From assembly GCA_964408735.1 (NCBI GenBank), contig CAYPAX010000003.1:1-64000 (forward strand): a stretch of DNA of 64,000 bases. Reading direction: 5' to 3'. Positions 17,701-24,921 of this stretch are shown piece after piece. Source of the stretch: UBA7887 sp964408735 (GTDB taxonomy: Bacteria; Pseudomonadota; Alphaproteobacteria; UBA7887). The position numbers were made by a program, and so were the translations under genes. The notes below the pieces were generated by a model. The model made no database searches and was not told the origin of the DNA. It saw only the letters and a list, made by a program, of their open reading frames with translations. How positions within the stretch are numbered: the stretch's first letter is position 1; each line of letters begins with the position of its first letter.

Positions 17701-19041
17701 TTACGCACTCGCCGGTAGCTCAAGGCGCGCGCTGAGGCCACCGAGCGGCGAGGTGGCGAGCGTCAGGGCGCCGCCATAGAGCGCCACCAGGTCGTCGACG
17801 ATGGCCAGGCCGAGGCCGTCGCCCGGCGCGTTTTCGTCTAGCCTGCGGCCACGGGCCAGGGCCGCCGCCCGCTCCGGTTCCGTGAGCCCTGGGCCATCGT
17901 CGTCGACGGTGATCGAGAGCCGCCCCTCGCCGGCGGCGCCGGCCCGCACGGTCACTTTCGCCGCCGCCCACTTGCAGGCATTGTCCATGAGATTGCCGAG
18001 CATCTCCTCGAGGTCGTGGCGCTCGCCGCGGAAAGCCGGCGCGCCGTTGATGCGCACCGAGAGCCCGACGTTGCGCTCCTGGTGAAGCATGGCGAGGGTG
18101 GCCTCCAGAGCCCCCAGCACTTCGTCGAGCGGCACCACGCCGGCGGCCGAGCCGGCGCTGCCGGCAGCGCGCGCGCGGGCCAGGTGATGGTCCACATGCC
18201 GGCGCATCGATTCGATTTGCCTGCGCACCGCATCACCCAGCGCACCGTCCTCGCCCTCGGCGGCATTGCCGAGCACGGTCAGCGGCGTCTTCAGCGCATG
18301 GGCGAGATTTCCGGCTTCCTCGCGGGCGCGCTCAACCAGGCTGCGGTTATGGTCGAGCAGGGCATCGACCTCGGCCGCCAGCGGCGCCACCTCGCGCGGA
18401 AAATCGCCGCCGAGATGCTGGGCCTTGCCGCCGCGCACTTCGACCAGCGCGGCACGTACGGCCGCCAGCGGACGCAAGCCGTAGCGCACCTGGGCCAGCA
18501 GCGCCACGGCGAGCCCGAGGCCGAGCACCGCCAGCGCCAGGGCCAAAGCGAGGCGGAAGGGCCTGGTCTCCGCCGCCAGGTCCGCCGTATCGGCGGCGAC
18601 CACGAAGCGATGGCCGCTTCTCGCGCCCGGCAAGGCGATGTCGCGGGCAAGCAGCCGCAAGGCCTGTTTCTCCGGCCCCGTCGCGGCGCCCGCGCCGACC
18701 GGTGCCAGGGCGAGCGTCCAGTCCCACAAGGAGCGCGATCGCGCGACCACGCCGTCGGGCCCGTCGATCTGCCAGTACCAACCGGAATAGGGCCGGGCGA
18801 AACGCGGCTCACCCGGCAAGGTCTCAACGGTCAGGACCCCAGCTTCGTCGATCTCCGCCACCGCCACCAGGGTCTCCAGCAGGACTTGCAGGCGGGCATC
18901 GAAGGTGCGCGTGACATGGTCGCGGAAGAGGGCGTCGAGCAGAAGCCCCGCACCACCCAACGCCACGGCGATCCACAAGGCGCCGCCGATCACCAGCCGC
19001 GGGCCCAGCGAGCGAAAGAGTGGCGGCTTAGAGCGTTTCAT
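17701..19041 (-). CDS. PhoQ-like sensor histidine kinase
   Basis: 446 aa. TM1 is around residues 15-37 and TM2 around 163-186, with a periplasmic sensor of about 125 residues between them. A HAMP-like segment follows, then the HisKA box NLAHALKTPLTVLGNA, the N box DNACKWA and the G1 box VDDDGPGL. The H box with LKTPL is that of the PhoQ/QseC-type OmpR-partner kinases. It is the second component after the OmpR-family regulator upstream, but separated from it by palindromic repeat C, whose arm contains this gene's start codon. Confidence 0.92.
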   Translation of the reverse strand: MKRSKPPLFRSLGPRLVIGGALWIAVALGGAGLLLDALFRDHVTRTFDARLQVLLETLVAVAEIDEAGVLTVETLPGEPRFARPYSGWYWQIDGPDGVVARSRSLWDWTLALAPVGAGAATGPEKQALRLLARDIALPGARSGHRFVVAADTADLAAETRPFRLALALALAVLGLGLAVALLAQVRYGLRPLAAVRAALVEVRGGKAQHLGGDFPREVAPLAAEVDALLDHNRSLVERAREEAGNLAHALKTPLTVLGNAAEGEDGALGDAVRRQIESMRRHVDHHLARARAAGSAGSAAGVVPLDEVLGALEATLAMLHQERNVGLSVRINGAPAFRGERHDLEEMLGNLMDNACKWAAAKVTVRAGAAGEGRLSITVDDDGPGLTEPERAAALARGRRLDENAPGDGLGLAIVDDLVALYGGALTLATSPLGGLSARLELPASA

Positions 19042-19203
19042 GGTTAGACGGAACCGGTTTGACCGGTCTCAGCGCCGCCCTGGCTAGGCGCGCGTCGCCG
19101 CGCGATGTGGGCGCATCGGGCAAGACGCGCAACGACGCCAGGGCGTCGCTGAGGCCGGCCTGCGGTGGCCCAAGGTGGCTCCCTCTAACCATGAAGCGCT
19201 CTA
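19029..19203. repeat. Palindromic element, copy C, between regulator and kinase
   Basis: A 175-bp element that fills the gap between the response regulator and kinase genes. The outer arms 19029-19048 and 19184-19203 are a 20-bp inverted repeat with one mismatch and weaker pairing beyond. One arm contains the kinase start codon and the other the regulator stop codon. The interior shares TTTGACCG, GGCTAGG and CTGCGGTGGCCC with copies A and B but is shorter, as if about half the core is missing. The minus strand holds a 54-codon open frame (19192 to 19028). Confidence 0.8.
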
Positions 19204-19869
19204 GGCATTCTTGGCCGCCTCCAGGCGGTAACCGAGACCGCGCACGGTGGCGATCACAGGCACGCCGAGCTTGCGCCTGAGGCGGCCGATGAAGACCTCG
19301 ATGGTATTGGAATCGCGATCGAAGTCCTGGTCGTAAATATGCTCGATGAGCTGCGTGCGCGAAACCACCTCGCCCTGGTGATGCATGAGATAGGCAAGCA
19401 CCTTGAACTCATGGGCCGTGAGGCGGATGGGCTCTTCATTGACGCGCACCCGCGCGGTCGCCACGTCAAGCGTGACCGGGCCGCAATGCAGCGCATCCGC
19501 GGAATGGCCCGAGGCGCGGCGAATCAGCGCCCGCAGTCGCGCCAGCAGCTCCTCCATGCGGAAGGGCTTGGGCAGATAGTCATCGGCGCCGCCGTCGAAG
19601 CCGGCAACGATCTCGTGCCAGCTGTCGCGCGCGGTCAGCACCAGGACGGGCACGGCAATGCCGGCGCGGCGCCAGCGCCCGAGCACGGTCAGGCCGTCGA
19701 CCCGCGGCAGGCCGAGATCGAGGATCACCGCATCATAGGGCTCGGTCTCGCCGAGAAACTGGGCCTCCTCGCCATCGCCCACATGATCGACGGTATACGA
19801 AGCTTCCTCCAGCGCCAGGCTGAGCTGGCGCGACAGGTCCACGTCATCCTCTGCCAGCAGCAACCGCAT
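19201..19869 (-). CDS. OmpR-family response regulator (PhoP-like)
   Basis: 222 aa. Receiver domain with acidic pocket LLAEDD, phospho-acceptor Asp in VILDLGLPRVDG, the conserved Thr in VLVLTARDSW and Lys in YLPKPFRMEEL. The C-terminal winged helix ends in RLRRKLGVPVIATVRGLGYRL. It is paired with the downstream kinase and preceded by a PepSY protein gene ending 2 bases before its start. This PepSY/regulator/kinase order is common in alphaproteobacteria. Confidence 0.94.
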   Translation of the reverse strand: MRLLLAEDDVDLSRQLSLALEEASYTVDHVGDGEEAQFLGETEPYDAVILDLGLPRVDGLTVLGRWRRAGIAVPVLVLTARDSWHEIVAGFDGGADDYLPKPFRMEELLARLRALIRRASGHSADALHCGPVTLDVATARVRVNEEPIRLTAHEFKVLAYLMHHQGEVVSRTQLIEHIYDQDFDRDSNTIEVFIGRLRRKLGVPVIATVRGLGYRLEAAKNA

Positions 19870-19871
19870 GA

Positions 19872-20171
19872 TCAGCGCCTCGGCCCGCGCGCGCTGACGA
19901 TGCGGCCCGAGCGCGCATCGACGGTGACCGCCACGACATCGCCGCTCGCGCCCAGCACCTTGACGCGATAGAGCCAGGTCCCGTTTGAGCGGTCGAGGCG
20001 CACGTCGAGGGCTTGGCCCGGATAGCTCTGGGCGACCCGCGCCAGGACCTCGCCGAGGGGGCGAATCTCGCCCGCCGCCACGGCGTCGCGGGCAGTGCCG
20101 TGCTTGCTCTCGGCCTGGGCGGGCGCGGCCCATAGCAGTACGGCAAGCGATATGGCGAAAAAGAGACGCAT
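19872..20171 (-). CDS. Secreted PepSY-domain protein
   Basis: 99 aa. Signal peptide MRLFFAISLAVLLWAAPAQA, then one PepSY domain ending in the usual VTVDARSGRIVSARGP strand. PepSY proteins are periplasmic inhibitors or modulators. Encoded directly before a two-component pair, it probably helps control or report to the kinase. The start at 20171 is chosen because it gives a clean signal peptide. Confidence 0.85.
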   Translation of the reverse strand: MRLFFAISLAVLLWAAPAQAESKHGTARDAVAAGEIRPLGEVLARVAQSYPGQALDVRLDRSNGTWLYRVKVLGASGDVVAVTVDARSGRIVSARGPRR

Positions 20172-20292
20172 GGGCCCAGTCTGTCCTTGCCTGCCTGAAC
20201 GGCGCATGAACGGCGTGCTCAGCATCGGTTCAGGCTGCGACGGGCAGTCTTGGCGGCGAAACAGATTTCCGCAACCGGAATGGAGAGATGCC

Positions 20293-20757
20293 ATGCGTTT
20301 CGTCCCAATCCTGCTTTCCCTTCTCGTCCTCGCCGCGGCCGCCGCGCCGGCCGATGCCAACGGCCACAGGCAGCGCGGCGCCCACCGTGGCGACGGCCCG
20401 GCGGTCGAACACCGCCAGGGCGACCGCGACGAGGTCCGCCATCGCCGCCACCGCAACCACCATGTGGCCCCTCGCCACCATCGCCGCCATTATCGCGCCT
20501 TTCGAAGCTGGCACTGGGGTGGTCACCAAGGCCACCACTGGCGTCGCGGCCATCACGGTGGTCATCATATCGCGCGCACGCTCAATCCCAATGTGGTGCT
20601 CAACCGCCTGGCGCGCCAGCATTGGCGGGGCTTCGGCCGCCTCAGCTTCAACGACGGCCGCTACAAGATTCGCGTCCACGACCGCCGTCACCGGCCCTGG
20701 CTGCTGGTGATCGATGCCTATAGCGGCCATATCCTGCGCCGCCGGCCGCTTTTCTAG
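20293..20757 (+). CDS. His-rich secreted protein
   Basis: 154 aa with a signal peptide (ending near AAPADANG). The mature N-terminal half is extremely rich in histidine and arginine (HRRHRNHHVAPRHHRRHY; then HWGGHQGHHW). The C-terminal 50 residues look PepSY-related (RYKIRVHDRRHRPWLLVIDA then YSGHILRR). It is divergent from the PepSY/regulator/kinase operon across a 121-base gap, so it is a likely target of that system. Divalent metal binding in the periplasm is the natural guess from composition; it is not shown. Confidence 0.75.
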   Translation: MRFVPILLSLLVLAAAAAPADANGHRQRGAHRGDGPAVEHRQGDRDEVRHRRHRNHHVAPRHHRRHYRAFRSWHWGGHQGHHWRRGHHGGHHIARTLNPNVVLNRLARQHWRGFGRLSFNDGRYKIRVHDRRHRPWLLVIDAYSGHILRRRPLF

Positions 20758-20795
20758 TGCTTTACCGCGGCCGCTCGGATTAGGTTTGTTCGACC

Positions 20796-22148
20796 ATGAC
20801 CGAGCGGCCGCAACCCTTCTCCGCACGCGCGCGTGCCCGGGCCGCACGCGTTTTGCGGGATATCGACCTGCAGGCCCTGCCCTGGTGGCAGGCGCTGCCG
20901 GTGCGGTGTCTCCGTGTGCTCACTGCAGTCACCCTCGACATTACCCAAGGCCAGCTTTCGATGCGCGCCATGAGCCTGGTCTACACCACGCTGCTCTCTC
21001 TGGTGCCGCTGCTCGCCATAAGCTTTTCCGTGCTCAAGGGCTTCGGCGTTCACAACCAGATGGAGCCGACCCTGCTCAACTTCCTCAGCCCGCTCGGCGA
21101 CAAGGGCGTGGAGATCTCCAACCGCATCATCGATTTCGTCGAGAACGCCAATGTCGGCGTGCTCGGCTCGGTCGGCCTCGGCCTGCTGCTGGTCACGGTG
21201 ATCTCGCTGATGCGCAAGATCGAGCGCGCTTTCAACGCTGCCTGGCGGGTGACCCGCGAGCGCCCGCTGACCCAGCGCTTCGCCTCCTATATCACGGTGG
21301 TCGTGATCGGCCCGGTGCTGGTCTTCTCAGCACTCGGGTTGACCGCCTCCCTGGTCACGGCACCGGTGGTCGGCGGGCTGGCCGAGATCGAGCCAGTCGG
21401 CAAGGCCTTCGCGCTTTTCGGAAATGCCGTCCCCTATCTGCTGGTGGTCGGCGCCTTTACCTTCTTCTACGCCTTCCTGCCCAATACGCGGGTGCGCTTC
21501 GGCGCCGCACTCTGGGGCGGGCTGGTCGCCGGCCTGTTGTGGCAGCTCGTCGGTTGGGCCTTCGCCTCCTTCGTCGTCACCACGGTGCAGTACACCGCCA
21601 TCTATTCCGCCTTCGCCGCGCTGATCTTTTTCCTGCTCTGGCTCTATGTCGGCTGGGTCATCCTGCTGACCGGCGCCAGCCTTGCCTTCCACGTGCAGAA
21701 CCCGCATCACCTCGGCGGCCAGGAAGGGCCGAGGATCCTGAGCAACCGCACCAAGGAGGCGATCGTGCTGGAGCTGGCAAGCCAGGTGGCGGCGAGTTTC
21801 GTGAATGGCGGCGCGCCGGCCACGGTCGACGGCGTCTCCGCGCGCCTCGGCGTGGCGAGCGATGTGGTCGAGGACTTGGCCGAGGCGCTGGTGCGCGCCG
21901 CACTGATCGAGCGTACTGCGGACGATCCGCCGCACCTGCTGCCCGCCCGCACGCCGGCACAGATCCCGCTTGCCGATATTCTCGATGCCGCGCGCAAGGC
22001 CGGCGAACGCGGCCTGCATGCGGTGCGTGCCGAGCCGGGCCCTGCCGCTGCCGGCGTCCTGCGGCGCCTCGACGTGGCAATGGCCACGACGCTTGCCGGC
22101 GCAACGCTGGCGGACCTCGCCCAAAACCCCAAACCGGATATCGAGTAA
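20796..22148 (+). CDS. YihY/BrkB family inner-membrane protein
   Basis: 450 aa. The central 280 residues carry six membrane helices with the family hallmarks (SLVYTTLLSLVPLLAISFSV; YAFLPNTRVRFGAALWGGLV; WLYVGWVILLTGASLAFH). A cytoplasmic C-terminal extension of about 120 residues has a winged-helix-like look (VDGVSARLGVASDVVEDLAE). The YihY family was long misnamed RNase BN; its function is undetermined. It is upstream of the LEA-type lipoprotein gene (10-base gap). Confidence 0.9.
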   Translation: MTERPQPFSARARARAARVLRDIDLQALPWWQALPVRCLRVLTAVTLDITQGQLSMRAMSLVYTTLLSLVPLLAISFSVLKGFGVHNQMEPTLLNFLSPLGDKGVEISNRIIDFVENANVGVLGSVGLGLLLVTVISLMRKIERAFNAAWRVTRERPLTQRFASYITVVVIGPVLVFSALGLTASLVTAPVVGGLAEIEPVGKAFALFGNAVPYLLVVGAFTFFYAFLPNTRVRFGAALWGGLVAGLLWQLVGWAFASFVVTTVQYTAIYSAFAALIFFLLWLYVGWVILLTGASLAFHVQNPHHLGGQEGPRILSNRTKEAIVLELASQVAASFVNGGAPATVDGVSARLGVASDVVEDLAEALVRAALIERTADDPPHLLPARTPAQIPLADILDAARKAGERGLHAVRAEPGPAAAGVLRRLDVAMATTLAGATLADLAQNPKPDIE

Positions 22149-22157
22149 GGAAAACCC

Positions 22158-22640
22158 ATGCGCATCATTTCGTTCCTGCTCGCCCTCGCCGTCGCCGCCT
22201 CGCTCGGTGCCTGTGCCAGCCGCCAGGACGCCCTGCCGCCGGAAGTGCGGCTCGCCGACCTGCGCCCCGTAGGCATCGGCCTGATCGAGCAGCGCTTCCA
22301 AGTGATCCTGCGGCTGATCAACCGCAACGACTTCGCGCTGAACCTGGACGGCATGACCCTCGACCTCGAGCTCAACGACCAGCCATTCGCCTTCGGCACC
22401 AGCAATCAGGCGGTGAGCCTGCCGCGGCTTGGCCAGGCCACCGTGCCCATAGAGGTCTCGGCAACCCTGCTCGAAATTACCCAGAGCCTGCTCAGCGTGG
22501 CCGACACCGGCAGTGTCAGCTATCGCATCAGCGGCCAAGCCTATATGACGAGTTTCGCCGGCCTCGGCAGCGACACGGTGCCTTACGAGCATGCCGGCAG
22601 CATCTCGCTGCCGAGCCTCGGCAGCCTGCTCGATCGCTGA
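22158..22640 (+). CDS. LEA type 2 family lipoprotein
   Basis: 160 aa. A signal peptide ends at the lipobox SLGACAS. The mature part matches the water-stress/LEA-2 fold: strands around RFQVILRLINRNDFALNLDG and LELNDQPFAFGTSNQAVSLP. Related small lipoproteins are common in alphaproteobacteria; the role is unclear. It is co-transcribed with the YihY and SLOG genes. Confidence 0.8.
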   Translation: MRIISFLLALAVAASLGACASRQDALPPEVRLADLRPVGIGLIEQRFQVILRLINRNDFALNLDGMTLDLELNDQPFAFGTSNQAVSLPRLGQATVPIEVSATLLEITQSLLSVADTGSVSYRISGQAYMTSFAGLGSDTVPYEHAGSISLPSLGSLLDR

Positions 22641-22644
22641 GGAC

Positions 22645-23166
22645 GTGCGACGCAAGATCGTCGGCGTGATGGGCTCCGGCCGCGAGCCCCACGAGGCGCG
22701 TGCGTCTGCGCTTGGCGCTTGGCTGGCCAAAGCCGGCTACCACCTGCTGACCGGCGGCGGCGGCGGCGTGATGGCCAGCGTGTCGCGCGCTTTTGTCGAA
22801 ACCGAGGACCGGGCCGGCTCGGTCATTGGCGTGCTTCCCGCCGCGGCTGACACACCGAACAGCACACCGCCCGGCTATCCCAATCCCTGGGTCGAGATCG
22901 CCATTCGCACGCACCTGGCGGCGCGGGGCGATGACGGCGGCAACGTCTTGTCGCGCAACCACATCAACGTACTCAGCGCCGATGTGGTCATAGCGCTGCC
23001 TGGCGGCGCCGGAACCCTCAGCGAAGTGCAACTCGCCCTTGCCTATGGCCGCCCGGTTGCGGCACATATCGCCGAGGCGTCGGAACTGCCCGGCCTGCCG
23101 CCCCAAGTCGCCGTCGCGCCGAACCTGGACGATGTCCGCGCCTTTATCGAGACCGCCCTATGCTGA
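22645..23166 (+). CDS. SLOG-family nucleotide-binding protein
   Basis: 173 aa. GTG start at 22645, 4 bases after the lipoprotein stop. It is a Rossmann-like LOG/SLOG fold with VGVMGSGRE at the first strand, LLTGGGGGVM as the phosphate loop and ALPGGAGTLSE as the catalytic-type PGGxGTxxE motif. It is related to the TIGR00725 group. It is distinct from the longer LOG protein at 1790. Function is unknown. It overlaps the DedA-like gene by 7 bases. Confidence 0.8.
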   Translation: MRRKIVGVMGSGREPHEARASALGAWLAKAGYHLLTGGGGGVMASVSRAFVETEDRAGSVIGVLPAAADTPNSTPPGYPNPWVEIAIRTHLAARGDDGGNVLSRNHINVLSADVVIALPGGAGTLSEVQLALAYGRPVAAHIAEASELPGLPPQVAVAPNLDDVRAFIETALC

Positions 23167-23741
23167 CCCGCCTCTATACCTCGGTCATGGATCTCGCCGC
23201 ACGCCGCAGCGCCTTGCGCTGGCTGGCCGGCGTCTCTTTTGTCGAAAGCTCCATCTTCCCGATCCCGCCGGACGTCATGCTGATCCCGATGATCCTGGCC
23301 GATCGCAAGCGCGCCTTCGTCATCGCCGGGGTGTGCACGATCGCTTCGGTATTGGGCGGGCTCGCCGGCTACGCCATCGGTGCATTGCTATGGGAGACCC
23401 TCGGCGCGCCGCTGATCGAGTTTTATGGCTATGTCGAGAAGATGGATCACTTCCGAGCCTATTACGAGGAGTGGGGCGCCTGGCTGGTCTTCACCTTCGG
23501 CATCACGCCCTTCCCCTACAAGGTGATCACCATTACCAGCGGCTTTACCGAGCTCAACCTGCTCACTTTCGTGCTGGCCTCGGTGCTGGCGCGGGGCCTG
23601 CGCTTCTATGTCGTCGCGGGCCTGCTCTACTGGTTCGGCGAGCCCATCCGCGGCTTTATCGAGCGCAATCTCGGCCTCTTGACCATTCTCTTCGTGGTCG
23701 GCCTGTTCGCCGGCTTCGCCGTCATAAAGCTATGGCTGTGA
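23160..23741 (+). CDS. DedA/YqaA-like membrane protein
   Basis: 193 aa, four to five membrane segments. SFVESSIFPIPPDVMLIPM near the N-terminus and FGITPFPYKVITITSG in the middle are typical of the YqaA subgroup of DedA/VTT proteins, which are linked to lipid flipping and membrane homeostasis. It is the end of the YihY-LEA-SLOG-DedA gene string. Confidence 0.88.
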   Translation: MLTRLYTSVMDLAARRSALRWLAGVSFVESSIFPIPPDVMLIPMILADRKRAFVIAGVCTIASVLGGLAGYAIGALLWETLGAPLIEFYGYVEKMDHFRAYYEEWGAWLVFTFGITPFPYKVITITSGFTELNLLTFVLASVLARGLRFYVVAGLLYWFGEPIRGFIERNLGLLTILFVVGLFAGFAVIKLWL

Positions 23742-23797
23742 AAAATGCCTTGCGACGTATTAGTGCGCTGCGCCGCCGGGCGTGGTAAGAGGCGGCC

Positions 23798-24331
23798 ATG
23801 GCACGTCTTTCGATTCAGGGTCTGATATCGCTGGCGGGAACGCCGTGGCTGGCACTCGCAGCCGCCGCGGCAGCCAGTGCGGCCATGCTGTCGGCCGCCT
23901 TTTTCTTCCAGTTCGTGGTCGGGCTTTTTCCCTGCGAGCTCTGCCTCTATCAACGCTATCCCTATGGCGCGGTGGTCGTTGTCGGCGTGCTCGGCGCGCT
24001 GCTGCTGCGGCGGGGCGGATCGTCCGTGGCCTTGGCCATGCTGCTGGGCGGCCTCTGCGCCATGCTGTTCGCCGTCGATGCGGGCGTTGCGGCTTTTCAT
24101 GTCGGTGTCGAGCAGGGCTGGTGGACGGGCAGCGAGTCCTGCGTCGGCGGCGACGTCGACGTGGACGACCTCGAGGCCCTGCGCCAGGCCATCCTGGATG
24201 CGCCGGCGGTGCGCTGCGACGACGTCACCTGGTCGCTGCTCGGCATATCGATGGCCGGCTGGAACTTCCTCGTGGCAACGAGCCTGACCCTTGCGGGCAT
24301 GGCGTCGGTGCTGTCATGGCGCAAGGCATGA
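23798..24331 (+). CDS. dsbB: Disulfide bond formation protein DsbB
   Basis: 177 aa with four membrane helices. The first redox pair is CELCLYQRYPYG. The second periplasmic pair is around SESCVGGD and VRCDDV. It reoxidises DsbA with quinone. Its stop overlaps the coq7 start (ATGA), an apt pairing because Coq7 makes the quinone it uses. Confidence 0.9.
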   Translation: MARLSIQGLISLAGTPWLALAAAAAASAAMLSAAFFFQFVVGLFPCELCLYQRYPYGAVVVVGVLGALLLRRGGSSVALAMLLGGLCAMLFAVDAGVAAFHVGVEQGWWTGSESCVGGDVDVDDLEALRQAILDAPAVRCDDVTWSLLGISMAGWNFLVATSLTLAGMASVLSWRKA

Positions 24332-24879
24332 GTGAGACGGCGGAAAGCAGGCTGCCGGGGGATCCGAAGCGCGAAGCCCTGGTGGCTCGCATGCTGCGCG
24401 TCGACCATGCCGGCGAGCAGGGCGCCAAGCGCATTTATGACGGCCAGCTTGCAGTGCTCGGGCGCGGCCCGGCCGGCCCCGTGATCAAGCACATGGCCAA
24501 GCAGGAACACGAGCACCTGGCGGCCTTCGACGCCTTGCTGACCGCCCGCCGGGTGCGGCCAACCGTGCTGTCGCCATTATGGCACGTCGGAGGCTTCGCC
24601 CTGGGCGCCGCCAGCGCGCTGCTGGGCACGCGCGCGGCCATGGCCTGCACCGTGGCGGTGGAAGAGACCATCGACGCCCATTATCAAAGCCAGATCGATG
24701 CCCTCGGCGACGACGAGGCGGAATTGCGCGAGAAGGTCGTCAAGTTCCGCAACGACGAGCTCGAGCATCGCGACACCGGCCTTGCCCACGGCGCCGAGCA
24801 GGCGCCCGGTCATGCGTTGCTCGACAGCGGCGTCCGGGCCGGCACGCGCCTCGCCATCTGGCTTTCGGAGCGCATCTAA
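24328..24879 (+). CDS. coq7: Demethoxyubiquinone hydroxylase Coq7
   Basis: 183 aa di-iron monooxygenase of ubiquinone synthesis (C6 hydroxylation). Ferritin-like iron ligands are visible: VDHAGEQGAKRIYDGQ, KQEHEHLAAFD, VEETIDAHY and DELEHRDTG. The ATG at 24328 is preferred over one at 24316 because it overlaps the dsbB stop in the ATGA manner seen throughout this genome. Confidence 0.93.
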   Translation: MSETAESRLPGDPKREALVARMLRVDHAGEQGAKRIYDGQLAVLGRGPAGPVIKHMAKQEHEHLAAFDALLTARRVRPTVLSPLWHVGGFALGAASALLGTRAAMACTVAVEETIDAHYQSQIDALGDDEAELREKVVKFRNDELEHRDTGLAHGAEQAPGHALLDSGVRAGTRLAIWLSERI

Positions 24880-24921
24880 GCCCTTGATCTGAGCGCCGCC
24901 ATCGGGGACTCTAGGGGCACG

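Noticed and set aside
21327..22730. 467-codon minus-strand frame opposite the YihY and lipoprotein genes
   Set aside because: His/Gln/Gly-rich shadow of GC-rich coding sequence; the plus-strand genes have recognisable domains.
23782..24327. In-frame upstream extension of coq7 through the dsbB region
   Set aside because: It covers dsbB in another frame; the Coq7 sequence begins at the ATGA overlap at 24328.
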